From Limimaricola sp. G21655-S1 (GTDB taxonomy: Bacteria; Pseudomonadota; Alphaproteobacteria; Rhodobacterales; Rhodobacteraceae): a DNA stretch of 64,000 bases. The stretch lies in NCBI RefSeq assembly GCF_027213785.1, contig NZ_JAPWGO010000003.1, positions 186,001 to 250,000 of the forward strand, read 5' to 3'. Shown here piece after piece: positions 27,654 through 37,460 of the stretch; the stretch's first letter is position 1; each line of letters begins with the position of its first letter. The position numbers were made by a program, and so were the translations under genes. The notes under the pieces are model-generated. The model searched no databases. It saw nothing but the letters and a program-made list of their open reading frames with translations, and had not been told where the DNA came from.

Positions 27654-29024
27654 TTACATCAACTTACGGCGTCGTGTCACGCGAATATCGAGGTCGGTGA
27701 TCTTCTTGCGCAACGTATTGCGATTGATGCCCAGAAGATCGGCGCATTTCGCCTGATTTCCGCCGGTCGCATCCAGCGCGATTTCAATCAGCGGCGTCTC
27801 GATCTCCTTGAGAATCCTCTGATAAAGTCCGACGGGCGGCAGCTGCCCGCCATGCAGGTCGAAATAACGCCGCAGGTGCCGCTCGACGCTGGCCGAGAGC
27901 TTCTCCCCCTCGCCGCCACCGCGCAGCGGCTCTGCCGCGGGCTGTCCGCCCAGCACCGTCTCGACGTCGGCACGGGTGATTTCCTCCTCGGTCGAGGTCA
28001 CCACGAGTCGGCGCACCGCGTTCTCGAGCTGGCGCACGTTGCCGGGCCAGGAATAGGCGCGGATCATCTCGGTGGCCTGCGGCGACAGGCGGCGCGGTCC
28101 GAGCCCGTCGCGCTCGGCGCGCAGCAGGAAGTGCTCGGCCAGCAGCGGGATGTCGTCGACCCGCTCGCGCAGCGACGGCACGGCGATGGTGACGCCGGCG
28201 AGGCGGTAATAGAGATCCTCGCGGAAATCGCCCGCCTCGATGCGCCGCGCCAGATCGCCCTGCGAGCTGGCCATGATGCGCGGCGCGCTGTCGCCCATCG
28301 CGTCGAGCATGCGCACGATCCGGGCTTGCGCGTCGCCGTCGAGATCGCCGACCTCGTCGAACAGGATCGAGCCGCCGCGCGCCCGGCTCAGCACCGCGCC
28401 GGGGCCGTCCATGCCCGACAGGTCGCTGGCCGAGACGGTGACGAACGGCAGCGAACGGCGGTCCGAGAAATCGTGGATCGCCCGCGCGATCAGCGATTTG
28501 CCGGTGCCGCTTTCGCCGGTGATCAGCACCGGCAGCGCGGTGTTCATCACCCGCGCCACCAGCCGGTAGAGCGCCTGCATCGCCTGGGTGCGGCCCACCA
28601 GCGGCAGATCGCCGCCCGCCGCCGTCTCGCTCGGTGTCTCGCGCGGCGCGGGCGCGCGGCGCTTGGCCTCCAGGGCGCGCGAGGCGCGCTTCATCAGATC
28701 CGGCAGGTCGAAGGGCTTGGGCAGATAATCATAGGCCTCGGCCTCGGCGGCCTGGATCGCGGTCATGATCGTGTTCTGCGCCGAGATCACGATCACCGGC
28801 AGGCCGGGCCGCGCTTCGGAGATCTTCGGCAGCTGCTCGATGCCGTTGCCGTCCGGCATGACCACGTCGGAGATCACCAGATCGCCCTTGCCCTCCTCGA
28901 CCCAGCGCATCAGCGTGACCAGCGAAGAGGTCGCATGCACCTTGCAGCCGGCGCGGGTCAGCGCCTGGGTCAGCACGGTGCGGATGGTGCGGTCGTCATC
29001 GGCGACCAGGATCGTTCCGTCCAT
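27654..29024 (-). CDS. ntrC: Nitrogen regulation response regulator NtrC
   Basis: Response regulator of 456 aa: receiver with Asp53 ([10 protein letters not shown]), AAA+ domain with Walker [10 protein letters not shown] and Walker [10 protein letters not shown], and Fis-type DNA-binding C-terminus ([22 protein letters not shown]). The region that normally holds GAFTGA is shortened ([19 protein letters not shown]). This is the Rhodobacter capsulatus NtrC situation, in which activation uses the housekeeping sigma rather than sigma-54. GGAG precedes the start, which overlaps the ntrB stop by one base (TGATG). Confidence 0.94.
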   Translation of the reverse strand: MDGTILVADDDRTIRTVLTQALTRAGCKVHATSSLVTLMRWVEEGKGDLVISDVVMPDGNGIEQLPKISEARPGLPVIVISAQNTIMTAIQAAEAEAYDYLPKPFDLPDLMKRASRALEAKRRAPAPRETPSETAAGGDLPLVGRTQAMQALYRLVARVMNTALPVLITGESGTGKSLIARAIHDFSDRRSLPFVTVSASDLSGMDGPGAVLSRARGGSILFDEVGDLDGDAQARIVRMLDAMGDSAPRIMASSQGDLARRIEAGDFREDLYYRLAGVTIAVPSLRERVDDIPLLAEHFLLRAERDGLGPRRLSPQATEMIRAYSWPGNVRQLENAVRRLVVTSTEEEITRADVETVLGGQPAAEPLRGGGEGEKLSASVERHLRRYFDLHGGQLPPVGLYQRILKEIETPLIEIALDATGGNQAKCADLLGINRNTLRKKITDLDIRVTRRRKLM

Positions 29025-30100
29025 CAGTTTTCTCCGCTTGGTAAGGCGTCTTTGGCGCGTGGCAGCGAGATCCGGAACACGGTCCGGCCGGGCGCGGAAT
29101 CGACCGAGATCCAGCCGCCATTCTCGGCCACGAGCTTGGAAACCAGAGCGAGGCCGAGCCCGGTGCCGTTCTCGCGGCCCGAGACGAAGGGCTCGAACAC
29201 CTCGGCCGCGATCTCGGGCGGCAGTCCCGGCCCGTCATCCTGGATCTCGATCTGCAAGGGCAGTCGCGCCTGGCTGCCATCGGGCTGGCGCACCCGCAGC
29301 GATGGCTCGTAGAAGCTGCGCAGGCGGATCTTGCCGCCACGCTTGCCCGCCTCGCAGGCGTTCTTGACGAGGTTCAGCACCACCTGCAGCAGCTGGTCGC
29401 CATCGACCATCGCGCGCGGCAGCGAGGGGTCGTAATCCTCGATGAATTCCATGTGGGCGCCAAAGCCCACCGCCGCCGATTGCCGCGCCCGGTCGAGCAC
29501 GTCGTGCACGTTGACCGGCCGACGCGCGGGCGGGCGCAGATTGCCGAACTGCTCGACCTGTTCGAGCAGCTTCACGATGCGGCGGCTTTCCTCGACGATC
29601 AGGTCGGTCAGCTCGCGATCCTCGGCCGAGAGCCCCATCGATAGAAGCTGCGCCGCGCCGGTGATGCCCGCCAGCGGGTTCTTGATCTCATGCGCCAGCA
29701 TCTCGGCCATGCCGATGGCCGATTTCGCGGCCTTGCCGGTGGCCTGGTGCTGGGTCAGGCGATTGGCCATCTCGCGCGGCGAGATCATCATCAGCATCAT
29801 CCCGTCCGAGCCGGTGAGCGGTGCGAACAGGATCGAGCACTGCATCGCCGGGCGCTCGCCCGAACCGACATCGACGTCGTTGACGAAGAGCGAGCTCTTC
29901 TGCGACCGGGCGCGGGCGAAGGCCTCCGCGAGCGGCGCGTCGATCGAGACCTTGTCCCAGACCGGTGCCCCGACGAGGCTGCGCTGCGACAGGTTGAGGA
30001 ACAGCTCGGCCGCCGAATTCGCGTCGGAGATGGCGTCGCGGGAATCCAGCAGCAGCGCCGGGACCGGCAACGAGTTCCACAGCGCGGTATCGTGGATCAT
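29024..30100 (-). CDS. ntrB: Nitrogen regulation histidine kinase NtrB (GlnL)
   Basis: Soluble PAS histidine kinase of 358 aa that phosphorylates or dephosphorylates NtrC under PII control. PAS at about 5-115, phosphoacceptor His137 in [12 protein letters not shown] box [11 protein letters not shown] boxes DDGPGLPPE and [10 protein letters not shown]. The start at 30100 overlaps the dusB stop by ATGA, so it is translationally coupled to dusB. Confidence 0.94.
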   Translation of the reverse strand: MIHDTALWNSLPVPALLLDSRDAISDANSAAELFLNLSQRSLVGAPVWDKVSIDAPLAEAFARARSQKSSLFVNDVDVGSGERPAMQCSILFAPLTGSDGMMLMMISPREMANRLTQHQATGKAAKSAIGMAEMLAHEIKNPLAGITGAAQLLSMGLSAEDRELTDLIVEESRRIVKLLEQVEQFGNLRPPARRPVNVHDVLDRARQSAAVGFGAHMEFIEDYDPSLPRAMVDGDQLLQVVLNLVKNACEAGKRGGKIRLRSFYEPSLRVRQPDGSQARLPLQIEIQDDGPGLPPEIAAEVFEPFVSGRENGTGLGLALVSKLVAENGGWISVDSAPGRTVFRISLPRAKDALPSGEN

Positions 30101-31095
30101 GCCGCCCGCCTTTCGCCATCGAGCGCGAGCCCGAGAAGCCCCAGCACCCGTTCCGGCGCGGCGGTCAGCACCTCGCGGCGCAGCGCCTCGGGCGTGCCCG
30201 CCTCGTCCATGTACCAGCCCAGATGCTTGCGCGCGACACGGCCGCCGAGCGTGCTGCCGTAGAACGCGAGCATCGCCTCGTAATGTCCTGAAACCATGTC
30301 GATGAAGTCGCGTCCCTGCGGGACATTCGGGCCCGGCGTGCCGCGCAGCGCCGCGATGACCTGCGCCGGCAGCCAGGGGCGTCCCTGCGCGCCGCGGCCG
30401 ATCATCACTCCGGATGCGCCGGATTGCGCCAGCGCCTGCCGTGCCGTGGCCGCGTCGGTGATGTCGCCATTTGCGATCACCGGGATCGACACCGCCTCGC
30501 GCACCTTTCGGATGGCGGCCCAATCGGCCGATCCCTTGTAGAACTGACAGCGGGTGCGACCGTGGATCGTCACCATCCTTACGCCTGCGCTTTCGGCGCG
30601 CCGCGCGATCTCGGGCGCGTTCAGCATGTCGTCATCCCAGCCCAGCCGGGTCTTCAGCGTCACCGACACCGAGACCGCGCCGACCACCGCCTCGATCAGC
30701 CGCAGCGCATGGTCCGGCGTCTTCATCAGCGCCGAGCCCGACAGCCCGCCCGTCACCTTCTTGGCCGGGCAACCCATGTTGATGTCGATGAGCTTCGCGC
30801 CGTTCGCCTCGACCATGCGGGCGGCCTCGGCGATCCAGTAGGGATCGCGACCGGCAAGCTGCACGGCGGTGTCGGCGCGCTCGAAGCCCAACTCGGCCCG
30901 CTCCCGCACGCCTGGCTTGGCCTGCACCATCTCCTGGCTCGCCACCATCTCCGAGACCACCCAGCCCGCGCCGAAAGAGCCGACGAGGCTGCGGAACGGC
31001 AGGTCGGTGATCCCCGCCAGCGGCGCCAGCGCCACCGGTGCGTCCAGCGACACGCCGGAACCGAGATCGATACGGGAAAGCGGGGCGGGTGTCAT
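30097..31095 (-). CDS. dusB: tRNA-dihydrouridine synthase B (NifR3)
   Basis: FMN-dependent enzyme that reduces uridine in the tRNA D-loop. The 332-aa protein shows [12 protein letters not shown], the catalytic Cys in [28 protein letters not shown] and the FMN-phosphate region VIANGDI and [13 protein letters not shown]. First gene of the classic nifR3-ntrB-ntrC operon. Expression of ntrB probably starts at the promoter in front of dusB. Confidence 0.95.
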   Translation of the reverse strand: MTPAPLSRIDLGSGVSLDAPVALAPLAGITDLPFRSLVGSFGAGWVVSEMVASQEMVQAKPGVRERAELGFERADTAVQLAGRDPYWIAEAARMVEANGAKLIDINMGCPAKKVTGGLSGSALMKTPDHALRLIEAVVGAVSVSVTLKTRLGWDDDMLNAPEIARRAESAGVRMVTIHGRTRCQFYKGSADWAAIRKVREAVSIPVIANGDITDAATARQALAQSGASGVMIGRGAQGRPWLPAQVIAALRGTPGPNVPQGRDFIDMVSGHYEAMLAFYGSTLGGRVARKHLGWYMDEAGTPEALRREVLTAAPERVLGLLGLALDGERRAA

Positions 31096-31285
31096 TTGCC
31101 TAAAACCTGTGCGTCTGGGAGTGATCTACGGGTCGCCACGAGGCGCCACAATCGCAGGGGGTACAAGACTGCCTCAGCATATCGCGTTTGCACAAAATAT
31201 ATGCAGATGTTTGCCGAAAAGGATGGAATTGCACCGCCTCATGCCAGCCCCTACACAAGCCCGGCGGCCGCGTGAAGGAGACAAA

Positions 31286-32446
31286 GTGCCCCCGATGACA
31301 CCAACTTCCCGGGCCGCAGGCCCGGCCATCGTGATCGTGGCGGCGGGACGCGGCCTGCGCGCGGGCGGCGGACTGCCCAAGCAATGGCGTGATCTCGGCG
31401 GTCGGATGGTGCTGGCGCGCACGATCGAGGCCTTTGCCGGTTTCGGTCCGATCTGCCTGGTGCTGCACCCCGAGGCGATGGGACGCTACCCGGCGGTCGA
31501 GGCGATGGCCGAGCTCGTGGTGCCGGGCGGCGCCGAGCGGGCGCATTCGGTGCGCGCCGGGCTCGAGGCGCTGGCGCCGCTGGCGCCGGACCGGGTGCTG
31601 ATCCACGACGCTGCGCGGCCGCTGGTCCCGCGCGAGACGATCGAGGCGGTGATCGCCGCGCTCGATCATGGCCCGGCCGTGGCACCGGGGCTGGTGCTCA
31701 CCGACGCGCTGTGGCGGGTCGAGGACGGCGCGGTCGCCGAAGCCCCCTCGCGCGAGGGGCTGGTGCGGGCGCAGACGCCGCAGGGGTTCGATTTCGAGGC
31801 GATCCTCGCGGCGCATCAGGCGCATGAGGGCCCGCCCGCCGCAGACGACGTTGCGGTGGCCCGCGCCGCCGGGCTTGCGGTCACGGTCGTGCCGGGCCAC
31901 GAGAACAATCTGAAGATCACCGATGCGCAGGATTTCATCCGCGCCGAGAGGATATTGGGGTGCGACATGGATGTAAGAACGGGCAACGGTTTCGACGTGC
32001 ACGCCTTCGAGGCGGGCGAAAGCCTCTGGCTCTGCGGCGTCGAGATCGCGCATGATCGCGGGCTGAAGGGCCATTCCGACGCCGATGTCGGCATGCATGC
32101 GCTGACCGACGCGATCTATGGCGCCTTGGCCCATGGCGATATCGGCCAGCATTTCCCGCCGTCCGACCCCCAGTGGAAGGGCGCCCGCTCGGAGATATTT
32201 CTGGCGCATGCCGCCGATCTCGCGCGGGTTGAAGGTTTTGCCATAACGCACTGCGATATCACGCTGATCTGCGAGCGGCCCAAGATCGGCCCGCATGCCG
32301 AGGCGATGCGCGCGGAGCTGGCGCGGATCATGCAGATCGAGCCGGGCCGGGTCAGCGTCAAGGCGACCACATCCGAGCGGCTGGGCTTTCCGGGCCGCGA
32401 AGAGGGCATCGCCGCCATGGCCACGGCGACGCTGGTGAAGGCATGA
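31286..32446 (+). CDS. ispDF: Bifunctional IspD/IspF (MEP cytidylyltransferase / MECDP synthase)
   Basis: Fusion protein for two non-adjacent steps of the non-mevalonate isoprenoid pathway. Residues about 12-225 are IspD ([33 protein letters not shown]) and about 230-386 are IspF ([12 protein letters not shown] with zinc ligands D-x-[20 protein letters not shown]). A GTG at 31286 has AAGGAG 5 bp upstream and is preferred over ATG at 31295. The 190-bp spacer to divergent dusB holds an AT-rich patch around 31177-31204, likely the promoter. Confidence 0.94.
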   Translation: MPPMTPTSRAAGPAIVIVAAGRGLRAGGGLPKQWRDLGGRMVLARTIEAFAGFGPICLVLHPEAMGRYPAVEAMAELVVPGGAERAHSVRAGLEALAPLAPDRVLIHDAARPLVPRETIEAVIAALDHGPAVAPGLVLTDALWRVEDGAVAEAPSREGLVRAQTPQGFDFEAILAAHQAHEGPPAADDVAVARAAGLAVTVVPGHENNLKITDAQDFIRAERILGCDMDVRTGNGFDVHAFEAGESLWLCGVEIAHDRGLKGHSDADVGMHALTDAIYGALAHGDIGQHFPPSDPQWKGARSEIFLAHAADLARVEGFAITHCDITLICERPKIGPHAEAMRAELARIMQIEPGRVSVKATTSERLGFPGREEGIAAMATATLVKA

Positions 32447-32940
32447 GCCGGCTGATCGCCACCTTCTTCTACAGCGGATTGATCCGCCCGGCCCCCGGTA
32501 CCTGGGGCTCGCTCGCGGCACTTGCGGCGGCGTTGCCGATCTACTGGGTCGGCGGGCCGTGGCTGATGCTCGCCATGATCGTCCTGGCGCTGGGGCTGGG
32601 CTTTCCCGCCGCCCGCGCCGAAGCCGCGCGATCGGGAGATCACGACCCCTCCCACGTCGTGATCGACGAGGTGGCGGGCCAGTGGATCGCGATCTGGCCC
32701 GTGCTGTTCGGCGCGGCCCATGTCGGCGCGCCGGTGCTCGACCTCTGGCCCGGCTGGATCGCGGCCTTCGTGCTGTTCCGGCTGTTCGACATCTGGAAGC
32801 CCGGGCTCGTCGGCCGGATGGACCGGCGCGGCGACGTGACCGGGCTGATGCTGGACGACGTCGTCGCCGGGATCTTCGCGGCGCTCGGCGTCGTTGTGCT
32901 CGCGGTGCTGGCGCATGGCGTCATGATCTTCGGAGGCTGA
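32443..32940 (+). CDS. pgpA: Phosphatidylglycerophosphatase A
   Basis: Membrane enzyme of 165 aa that removes phosphate from phosphatidylglycerol phosphate. Conserved acidic motifs are [10 protein letters not shown] near residue 20, [18 protein letters not shown] at about 66-83, and [18 protein letters not shown]. Four hydrophobic segments. The start overlaps the ispDF stop by ATGA. Confidence 0.92.
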   Translation: MSRLIATFFYSGLIRPAPGTWGSLAALAAALPIYWVGGPWLMLAMIVLALGLGFPAARAEAARSGDHDPSHVVIDEVAGQWIAIWPVLFGAAHVGAPVLDLWPGWIAAFVLFRLFDIWKPGLVGRMDRRGDVTGLMLDDVVAGIFAALGVVVLAVLAHGVMIFGG

Positions 32941-32942
32941 GC

Positions 32943-33425
32943 ATGGGCGACACGGCGAGACTGGTGAACGGCGCGCGCGAGGCGGGGCTGCGCGTCGCCA
33001 CCGCCGAGAGCTGCACCGGCGGCATGGTGGCCGCCGCGATCACCGAGACGCCGGGCGCCTCGAACGTCTTCGACTGGGGCGTCGTCACCTATTCCAACGC
33101 GGCCAAGCAGGCGCTGCTCGGCGTCAGCGCCGAGAGCCTCGAAGCGCATGGCGCGGTGAGCGAGCAGGTCGCGGACGAGATGGCGCGCGGCGCGCTGGAA
33201 CGCTCGGGCGCCGACATCGCCGTCGCGATCACCGGCATCGCCGGGCCCGGCGCCTCCGAGCACAAGCCCGAGGGCCGCGTCTGTTTCGGGGTGGCGACCG
33301 CCTCGGGCTGCGAGACCGAGACGGTCGAATTCGGGGCGCGCGGCCGCGACACGGTGCGCAGCCTCGCGCGCGATCACGCCATCGCGGCGGTGATCGGCGC
33401 GATCAAGGCTCAGCGACGGCCGTAA
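32943..33425 (+). CDS. CinA C-terminal domain protein (nicotinamide-nucleotide amidase family)
   Basis: A 160-aa stand-alone CinA C-terminal domain, the PncC type that hydrolyses NMN to nicotinate mononucleotide in the pyridine nucleotide cycle. Motifs: [16 protein letters not shown] (catalytic Ser-Cys loop), [38 protein letters not shown]. The N-terminal MoCF-like domain of full-length CinA is absent. Two bases after pgpA. Its last 16 bp overlap the convergent COQ10-like gene. Confidence 0.9.
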   Translation: MGDTARLVNGAREAGLRVATAESCTGGMVAAAITETPGASNVFDWGVVTYSNAAKQALLGVSAESLEAHGAVSEQVADEMARGALERSGADIAVAITGIAGPGASEHKPEGRVCFGVATASGCETETVEFGARGRDTVRSLARDHAIAAVIGAIKAQRRP

Positions 33426-33859
33426 AGCTCTTGCGCGCGCCGTTCGAAGGCGCGCACCACGCGCTGCATCGCCTCGTTGAAGAACAGCCCCGCCGCGCCC
33501 TGCAAGAGCCTGTTACGGAACTCGAAATCGACGTCGAAATGCACCTCGGAGCCACCTTCGACATCGCGGAAGTTCCAGTTGCTGACGAGGTGGTGGAACG
33601 GCCCGTCGATGTATTCGGTGTGGATCTTCTTCTGCTCGGGCCAAAGCGTCACCCGGCTGCCGAAGCGTTCGCGGAATACCTTGAAGGAGATCACCATGTC
33701 GGCGAGCATCACTTCGTGATCGCCCTCCGGCGTCACCGAGCGGACCCGCGCGGCGGCGGTCCATGGCAGGAACTTGGGATAGTTGCCGACATCCGCGACC
33801 AGATCGTACATCTGCTGCGAACTGTAGGGCAGCGTGCGGGTCTCGGAATGTGTCGGCAT
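33410..33859 (-). CDS. COQ10 / RatA-type START-domain protein
   Basis: A 149-aa SRPBCC-fold protein: [24 protein letters not shown], then a central [20 protein letters not shown] strand pair and [16 protein letters not shown] helix. The family includes the mitochondrial coenzyme Q chaperone COQ10 and E. coli RatA, often annotated as a toxin. Next to lipA and pgpA in an alphaproteobacterium, quinone binding is the more likely job. AAGGAA precedes the start at 33859. Confidence 0.86.
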   Translation of the reverse strand: MPTHSETRTLPYSSQQMYDLVADVGNYPKFLPWTAAARVRSVTPEGDHEVMLADMVISFKVFRERFGSRVTLWPEQKKIHTEYIDGPFHHLVSNWNFRDVEGGSEVHFDVDFEFRNRLLQGAAGLFFNEAMQRVVRAFERRAQELYGRR

Positions 33860-33981
33860 CGATCTTTCCTTCCTGTCTGGTCCCATCTCGCCCCGGCGGT
33901 GGTGGAGATCAACCCCGCCGGTCATGCGGCACCTCGTCTCGGCACCGATCTGGGGCCCGGAAACGACAGGGAAAGAGCGCG

Positions 33982-34164
33982 ATGAACATCCATTGGCTGT
34001 TGCGGCTGGCGCATTGGGCACGGCATCCCCCCTCGCCGCGCCAGATGGCGCTGATCGCCGGGGTGATCCTGCTGTGCCTGCTGCTGGTGGGCATCGAGCG
34101 AATCTGGGGCTGGCCCGAGGCGCTGACCGTAACGCCCGGTGGCCGCACATCTTTCATGCGGTAA
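33982..34164 (+). CDS. Small single-pass membrane protein
   Basis: A 60-aa protein with AGGGA upstream of its ATG. One hydrophobic helix at about residues 22-38 (MALIAGVILLCLLLVGIE) follows a basic, His- and Trp-rich N-terminus (LLRLAHWARHPPSPRQ), so the N-terminus should face the cytoplasm. The short tail WGWPEALTVTP follows. I do not recognise a family. It is divergent from the COQ10-like gene. Confidence 0.6.
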   Translation: MNIHWLLRLAHWARHPPSPRQMALIAGVILLCLLLVGIERIWGWPEALTVTPGGRTSFMR

Positions 34165-34255
34165 TGCAGATAACGGGCGCGTGATTCAGCTTTGGAGTGA
34201 GCCTTTCTTACGCTACGGTAACGCACACGATCACCGGAAGTTTTGGAGTACCGTT

Positions 34256-34726
34256 ATGACACGTTCGTTCCGTCTTCTCGCCGGCAGCCTCGTCATTGCC
34301 GCCCTTGCCCCGATGGCGCTGGCCCAGGGGCTCGACCCCGAGCGCGCGCAATCGCTGCGCGAGGGTCACATGAAGCTCATGGGTCTCAATATCGGCATGC
34401 TCGGCGCGATGGCCAAGGAAGAGCAGCCCTACGACGCCGAGATGGCCGCCGCCGCCGCCGGCAACCTCGCCGCGCTCGGCTCCATCGATCAGAGGTTCTA
34501 CTGGGTCGAGGGCTCCTCGAGCGAGGATCTCGAGGAGAGCCGCGCGCTTCCCGCCATCTGGGAGAACATGGACGACTTCAACTCCAAGACCGAGGCGCTG
34601 CACGAGGCCGCGATGAAGATGGAGGAAGCCGCCGGCACCGATCTGGCGTCCCTGCAGGCGGCCATGGGTCCACTGGGAGAGGCATGCGGTAGCTGCCACG
34701 AAGATTACCGCAAACCCGAAGAATGA
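34256..34726 (+). CDS. Cytochrome c' (class II c-type cytochrome)
   Basis: Periplasmic four-helix-bundle haem protein of 156 aa. The signal peptide is residues 1-23 (ending PMALA-Q) and the single haem motif is at the C-terminus, CGSCH, as in cytochrome c' and cytochrome c-556, followed by EDYRKPEE. Cytochromes c' bind nitric oxide and help resist nitrosative stress. Its stop overlaps the following diheme cytochrome start by ATGA, suggesting the two work in one electron-transfer or protective unit. Confidence 0.9.
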   Translation: MTRSFRLLAGSLVIAALAPMALAQGLDPERAQSLREGHMKLMGLNIGMLGAMAKEEQPYDAEMAAAAAGNLAALGSIDQRFYWVEGSSSEDLEESRALPAIWENMDDFNSKTEALHEAAMKMEEAAGTDLASLQAAMGPLGEACGSCHEDYRKPEE

Positions 34727-35625
34727 TCAGACGCGCGCTCGGGGCGGCGATCGCCATCATCCTGTTGGCGGGCGGGGTGGGCTGGATGCTCACCTCGCCC
34801 GAGCCGCTGCCGGCTTCGGCGGTCGAAGGGCCGCCGGGCGATCCCGAGCGCGGCGCGCTGGTCTTCGCGGCCGCGGGCTGCGCCTCGTGCCATGTCGCGC
34901 CCGAGACCGATATCGGCGAGGCCCCCGTGCTGGCGGGTGGCATGGCCTTCGTCTCGCCATTCGGGACCTTCCATGCGCCCAACATCTCGCCATCGCCGCA
35001 GGGCGTGGGGGACTGGTCCGACGCCGAGATCATGGATGCGGTGATGCGCGGGGTGTCGCCCTCGGGCGCGCATTACTATCCCGCTCTGCCCTATGCCGCC
35101 TATGCCATGGCCGATCCGCAGGACATGCGCGATCTCGTGGCGCATCTGCGGACCCTGCCGCCCTCCTCGCAGGAAAACCTGCCGCACGAGGTGCCGTTCC
35201 CCTTCTCGATCCGGCGCGGCGTCGGGCTGTGGAAGGCGCTCAACCTGCGACAAGGCTGGGTGATCGAGGATGATCTGCCGGAGCCCGCCGCGCGCGGCCG
35301 CTACCTCGCCGAGGCGCTGGGCCATTGCGGCGAATGCCACACGCCGCGCGGGCCCTTGGGCGGGCTCGATCACGCGCAGTGGCTCGGCGGCGCGCCCAAC
35401 CCCTCGGGCGACGGACGCATTCCCAACATCACGCCGGGCGGGCTCGAATGGTCCGAGGGCGAGATCGCCTATTACCTCGGCACCGGCTTCACGCCGGAAT
35501 TCGATACCGCGGGCGGCGAGATGGCGGCGGTGGTGTCCGAGCTCGCGAAGCTGCCCGACGAGGATCGCGCGGCCATCGCCGCCTATCTCAAGGCGGTGCC
35601 GGCGATCGAACCCGCCGCCGAGTGA
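34723..35625 (+). CDS. Diheme c-type cytochrome, dehydrogenase-subunit type
   Basis: A 300-aa periplasmic protein anchored or exported by an N-terminal hydrophobic segment (about 4-24). Two haem motifs, CASCH near residue 53 and CGECH near 204, with later axial Met candidates. The layout resembles the cytochrome subunit of membrane alcohol and sorbosone/gluconate dehydrogenases (GTFHAPNISP, LPYAAYAMADPQDMRDLVAHLRTLP). No dehydrogenase gene is adjacent. Translationally coupled to cytochrome c'. Confidence 0.88.
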   Translation: MIRRALGAAIAIILLAGGVGWMLTSPEPLPASAVEGPPGDPERGALVFAAAGCASCHVAPETDIGEAPVLAGGMAFVSPFGTFHAPNISPSPQGVGDWSDAEIMDAVMRGVSPSGAHYYPALPYAAYAMADPQDMRDLVAHLRTLPPSSQENLPHEVPFPFSIRRGVGLWKALNLRQGWVIEDDLPEPAARGRYLAEALGHCGECHTPRGPLGGLDHAQWLGGAPNPSGDGRIPNITPGGLEWSEGEIAYYLGTGFTPEFDTAGGEMAAVVSELAKLPDEDRAAIAAYLKAVPAIEPAAE

Positions 35626-35655
35626 TCGGCGGCGAATTCTTCGATACGACCGAAA

Positions 35656-36612
35656 TCAGGCGCCCAGACGGGCCAGCCGCGCCGCGCGCAGCTGCGCGAA
35701 ATCCTCGCCCGCGTGATAGGACGACCGGGTGAGCGGCGTCGCCGAGACCATCAGGAAGCCCTTGCCGCGCGCTGCCTTCTCGTAGCTCGCGAATTCCTCG
35801 GGCGTGACGAAGCGGTCGACCGCGTGGTGCTTGGGCGTCGGCTGAAGATACTGACCGATGGTCAGGAAATCGATGTCGGCGGCGCGCATGTCGTCCATCA
35901 CCTGATGCACGGCCTGCTTGTCCTCGCCCAGACCGACCATGATGCCCGATTTGGTGAACATCGACGGGTCCAGCTCCTTGACCCGCTGCAACAGCCGCAG
36001 GCTGTGGAAATAGCGCGCGCCGGGCCGCACCTCCGGGTAGAGGCCGGGCACGGTTTCGAGGTTGTGGTTGAACACGTCCGGCTTCGCCTCGACCACCACC
36101 TCCAGAGATCCCGGCTTCGCGCGCAGGAAATCCGGGGTCAGGATCTCGATCGTGGTGCCGGGGGACTGGCGCCGCACCGCGCGGATCGTCTGCGCGAAAT
36201 GCGCGGCGCCGCCGTCATCGACGTCGTCGCGATCGACGGAGGTGATCACCACGTGGTTGAGGCCGAGCTTTTTCACCGCGTCGGCGACGCGGCCCGGTTC
36301 GAACACGTCGAGCGCATCGGGCCGCCCCGTCGCCACGTTGCAGAAGGTGCAGCCGCGGGTGCAGATCTCGCCCATGATCATCATGGTGGCGTGGCCCTGG
36401 CTCCAGCATTCGCCGACATTGGGGCAGCCCGCCTCCTCGCAGACCGTCACCAGCTTGTGCTCGCGCATGATGTCGCGGGTCTGCTTGTAACCCTCCGAGG
36501 TCGGCGCCTTGACCCGGATCCAGTCCGGCTTCTTCGGCTGCGGCGCGCTGTCGGCGCGGCGCGCCTTTTCGGGGTGGCGGTCGCCGGGGATCTTCAGGTC
36601 GCGCACGGTCAT
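35656..36612 (-). CDS. lipA: Lipoyl synthase
   Basis: Radical SAM enzyme inserting two sulfurs into octanoyl chains to make lipoate. The 318-aa protein carries the auxiliary cluster cysteines in [12 protein letters not shown] and the radical SAM motif CTRGCTFC, with the C-terminal RSSYHA serine ligand. The start at 36612 has AGGAAAGG upstream; extending the frame to 36747 adds no conserved residues. Confidence 0.96.
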   Translation of the reverse strand: MTVRDLKIPGDRHPEKARRADSAPQPKKPDWIRVKAPTSEGYKQTRDIMREHKLVTVCEEAGCPNVGECWSQGHATMMIMGEICTRGCTFCNVATGRPDALDVFEPGRVADAVKKLGLNHVVITSVDRDDVDDGGAAHFAQTIRAVRRQSPGTTIEILTPDFLRAKPGSLEVVVEAKPDVFNHNLETVPGLYPEVRPGARYFHSLRLLQRVKELDPSMFTKSGIMVGLGEDKQAVHQVMDDMRAADIDFLTIGQYLQPTPKHHAVDRFVTPEEFASYEKAARGKGFLMVSATPLTRSSYHAGEDFAQLRAARLARLGA

Positions 36613-36810
36613 GCCTTTCCTCTTGGCCTCGTCGATACATAGGCCCCATGACGTACGGGCGCAACGCGGCTCGGCCCCTTGGTCCGGCGGCTGCTGCAAC
36701 CCCGCCATGCATCCTGCCGCGATGGCCGATCCGCCGCATCGCAGCATTGCGGAGCCCGGCTCGATTTCCTAAGTCACGCCCCGAACCTTTCCGAACCGAC
36801 AGACAGGAGC

Positions 36811-37365
36811 ATGCCCATGCAGCCCGGCGCCCGTATTCCCGACGTGACCTTCCGCACCCGCGTGCGCGACGAGAGCATCGAAGGCCCCAACCCGTTCCGC
36901 TGGGAAGAGCGCGACACCGCCTCCTATTTCGCGGGCAAGCGCGTGGTGCTGTTCTCGCTGCCCGGCGCCTTCACGCCCACCTGCTCGACCTACCAGCTGC
37001 CCGGCTTCGAGAAGAACGTCGAGGCGTTCCGCGCCCATGGCATCGACGCGATCTACTGCATGTCGGTCAACGACGCCTTCGTGATGAACCAGTGGGCCCG
37101 CGCCCAGAACCTCGAGAATGTCGAGGTGATCCCCGACGGCTCCGGCGAGTTCACCCGCCGCGCCGGGATGCTGGTGCGCAAGGACAATCTCGGCTTCGGG
37201 CTGCGCTCGTGGCGCTATGCCGCCGTGATCAATGACGGCCGCGTCGAGGCGTGGTTCGAGGAGCCGGGCCTGTGCGACAACCACCCCGAGGACCCCTACG
37301 GCGTCTCCTCGCCGGAAAACGTCCTTGCCTGGCTCGAAGAGGCCTCGCGCGAGCAGGCCGCCTGA
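36811..37365 (+). CDS. Peroxiredoxin (Prx5 type)
   Basis: A 184-aa thiol peroxidase that reduces hydrogen peroxide and organic hydroperoxides. The peroxidatic Cys is in LPGAFTPTCSTYQLPGF at about residue 58; the P-x-x-x-(T/S)-x-x-C pattern is intact. A candidate second Cys lies in EEPGLCDNHPED. CAGGAG is 5 bp upstream of the start. It is convergent with oxyR and lies in a peroxide-stress block with oxyR and a catalase. Confidence 0.92.
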   Translation: MPMQPGARIPDVTFRTRVRDESIEGPNPFRWEERDTASYFAGKRVVLFSLPGAFTPTCSTYQLPGFEKNVEAFRAHGIDAIYCMSVNDAFVMNQWARAQNLENVEVIPDGSGEFTRRAGMLVRKDNLGFGLRSWRYAAVINDGRVEAWFEEPGLCDNHPEDPYGVSSPENVLAWLEEASREQAA

Positions 37366-37384
37366 TCCCCCACGGGTGGATCGC

Positions 37385-37460
37385 GCGGAACGCGCGTTAG
37401 GGACCAGATCGCGGAACGCGCGTTAGGGACCAGATTGCGGAGCGCGCGTTACGGACAGAC
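37385..37460. repeat. Three 26-bp tandem repeats with a GC palindrome
   Basis: Units begin at 37385, 37411 and 37437. Each holds the palindrome AACGCGCGTT (the third has one change, AGCGCGCGTT) and then AGGGACCAGAT or a variant. The last copy runs into the 3' end of oxyR and its TTA supplies the oxyR stop codon (TAA on the minus strand). Located between convergent prx and oxyR. Confidence 0.85.

Noticed and set aside
27438-29312. 624-aa open frame on the plus strand
   Set aside because: Antisense to ntrC and ntrB; no motif and high His/Asp/Arg content.
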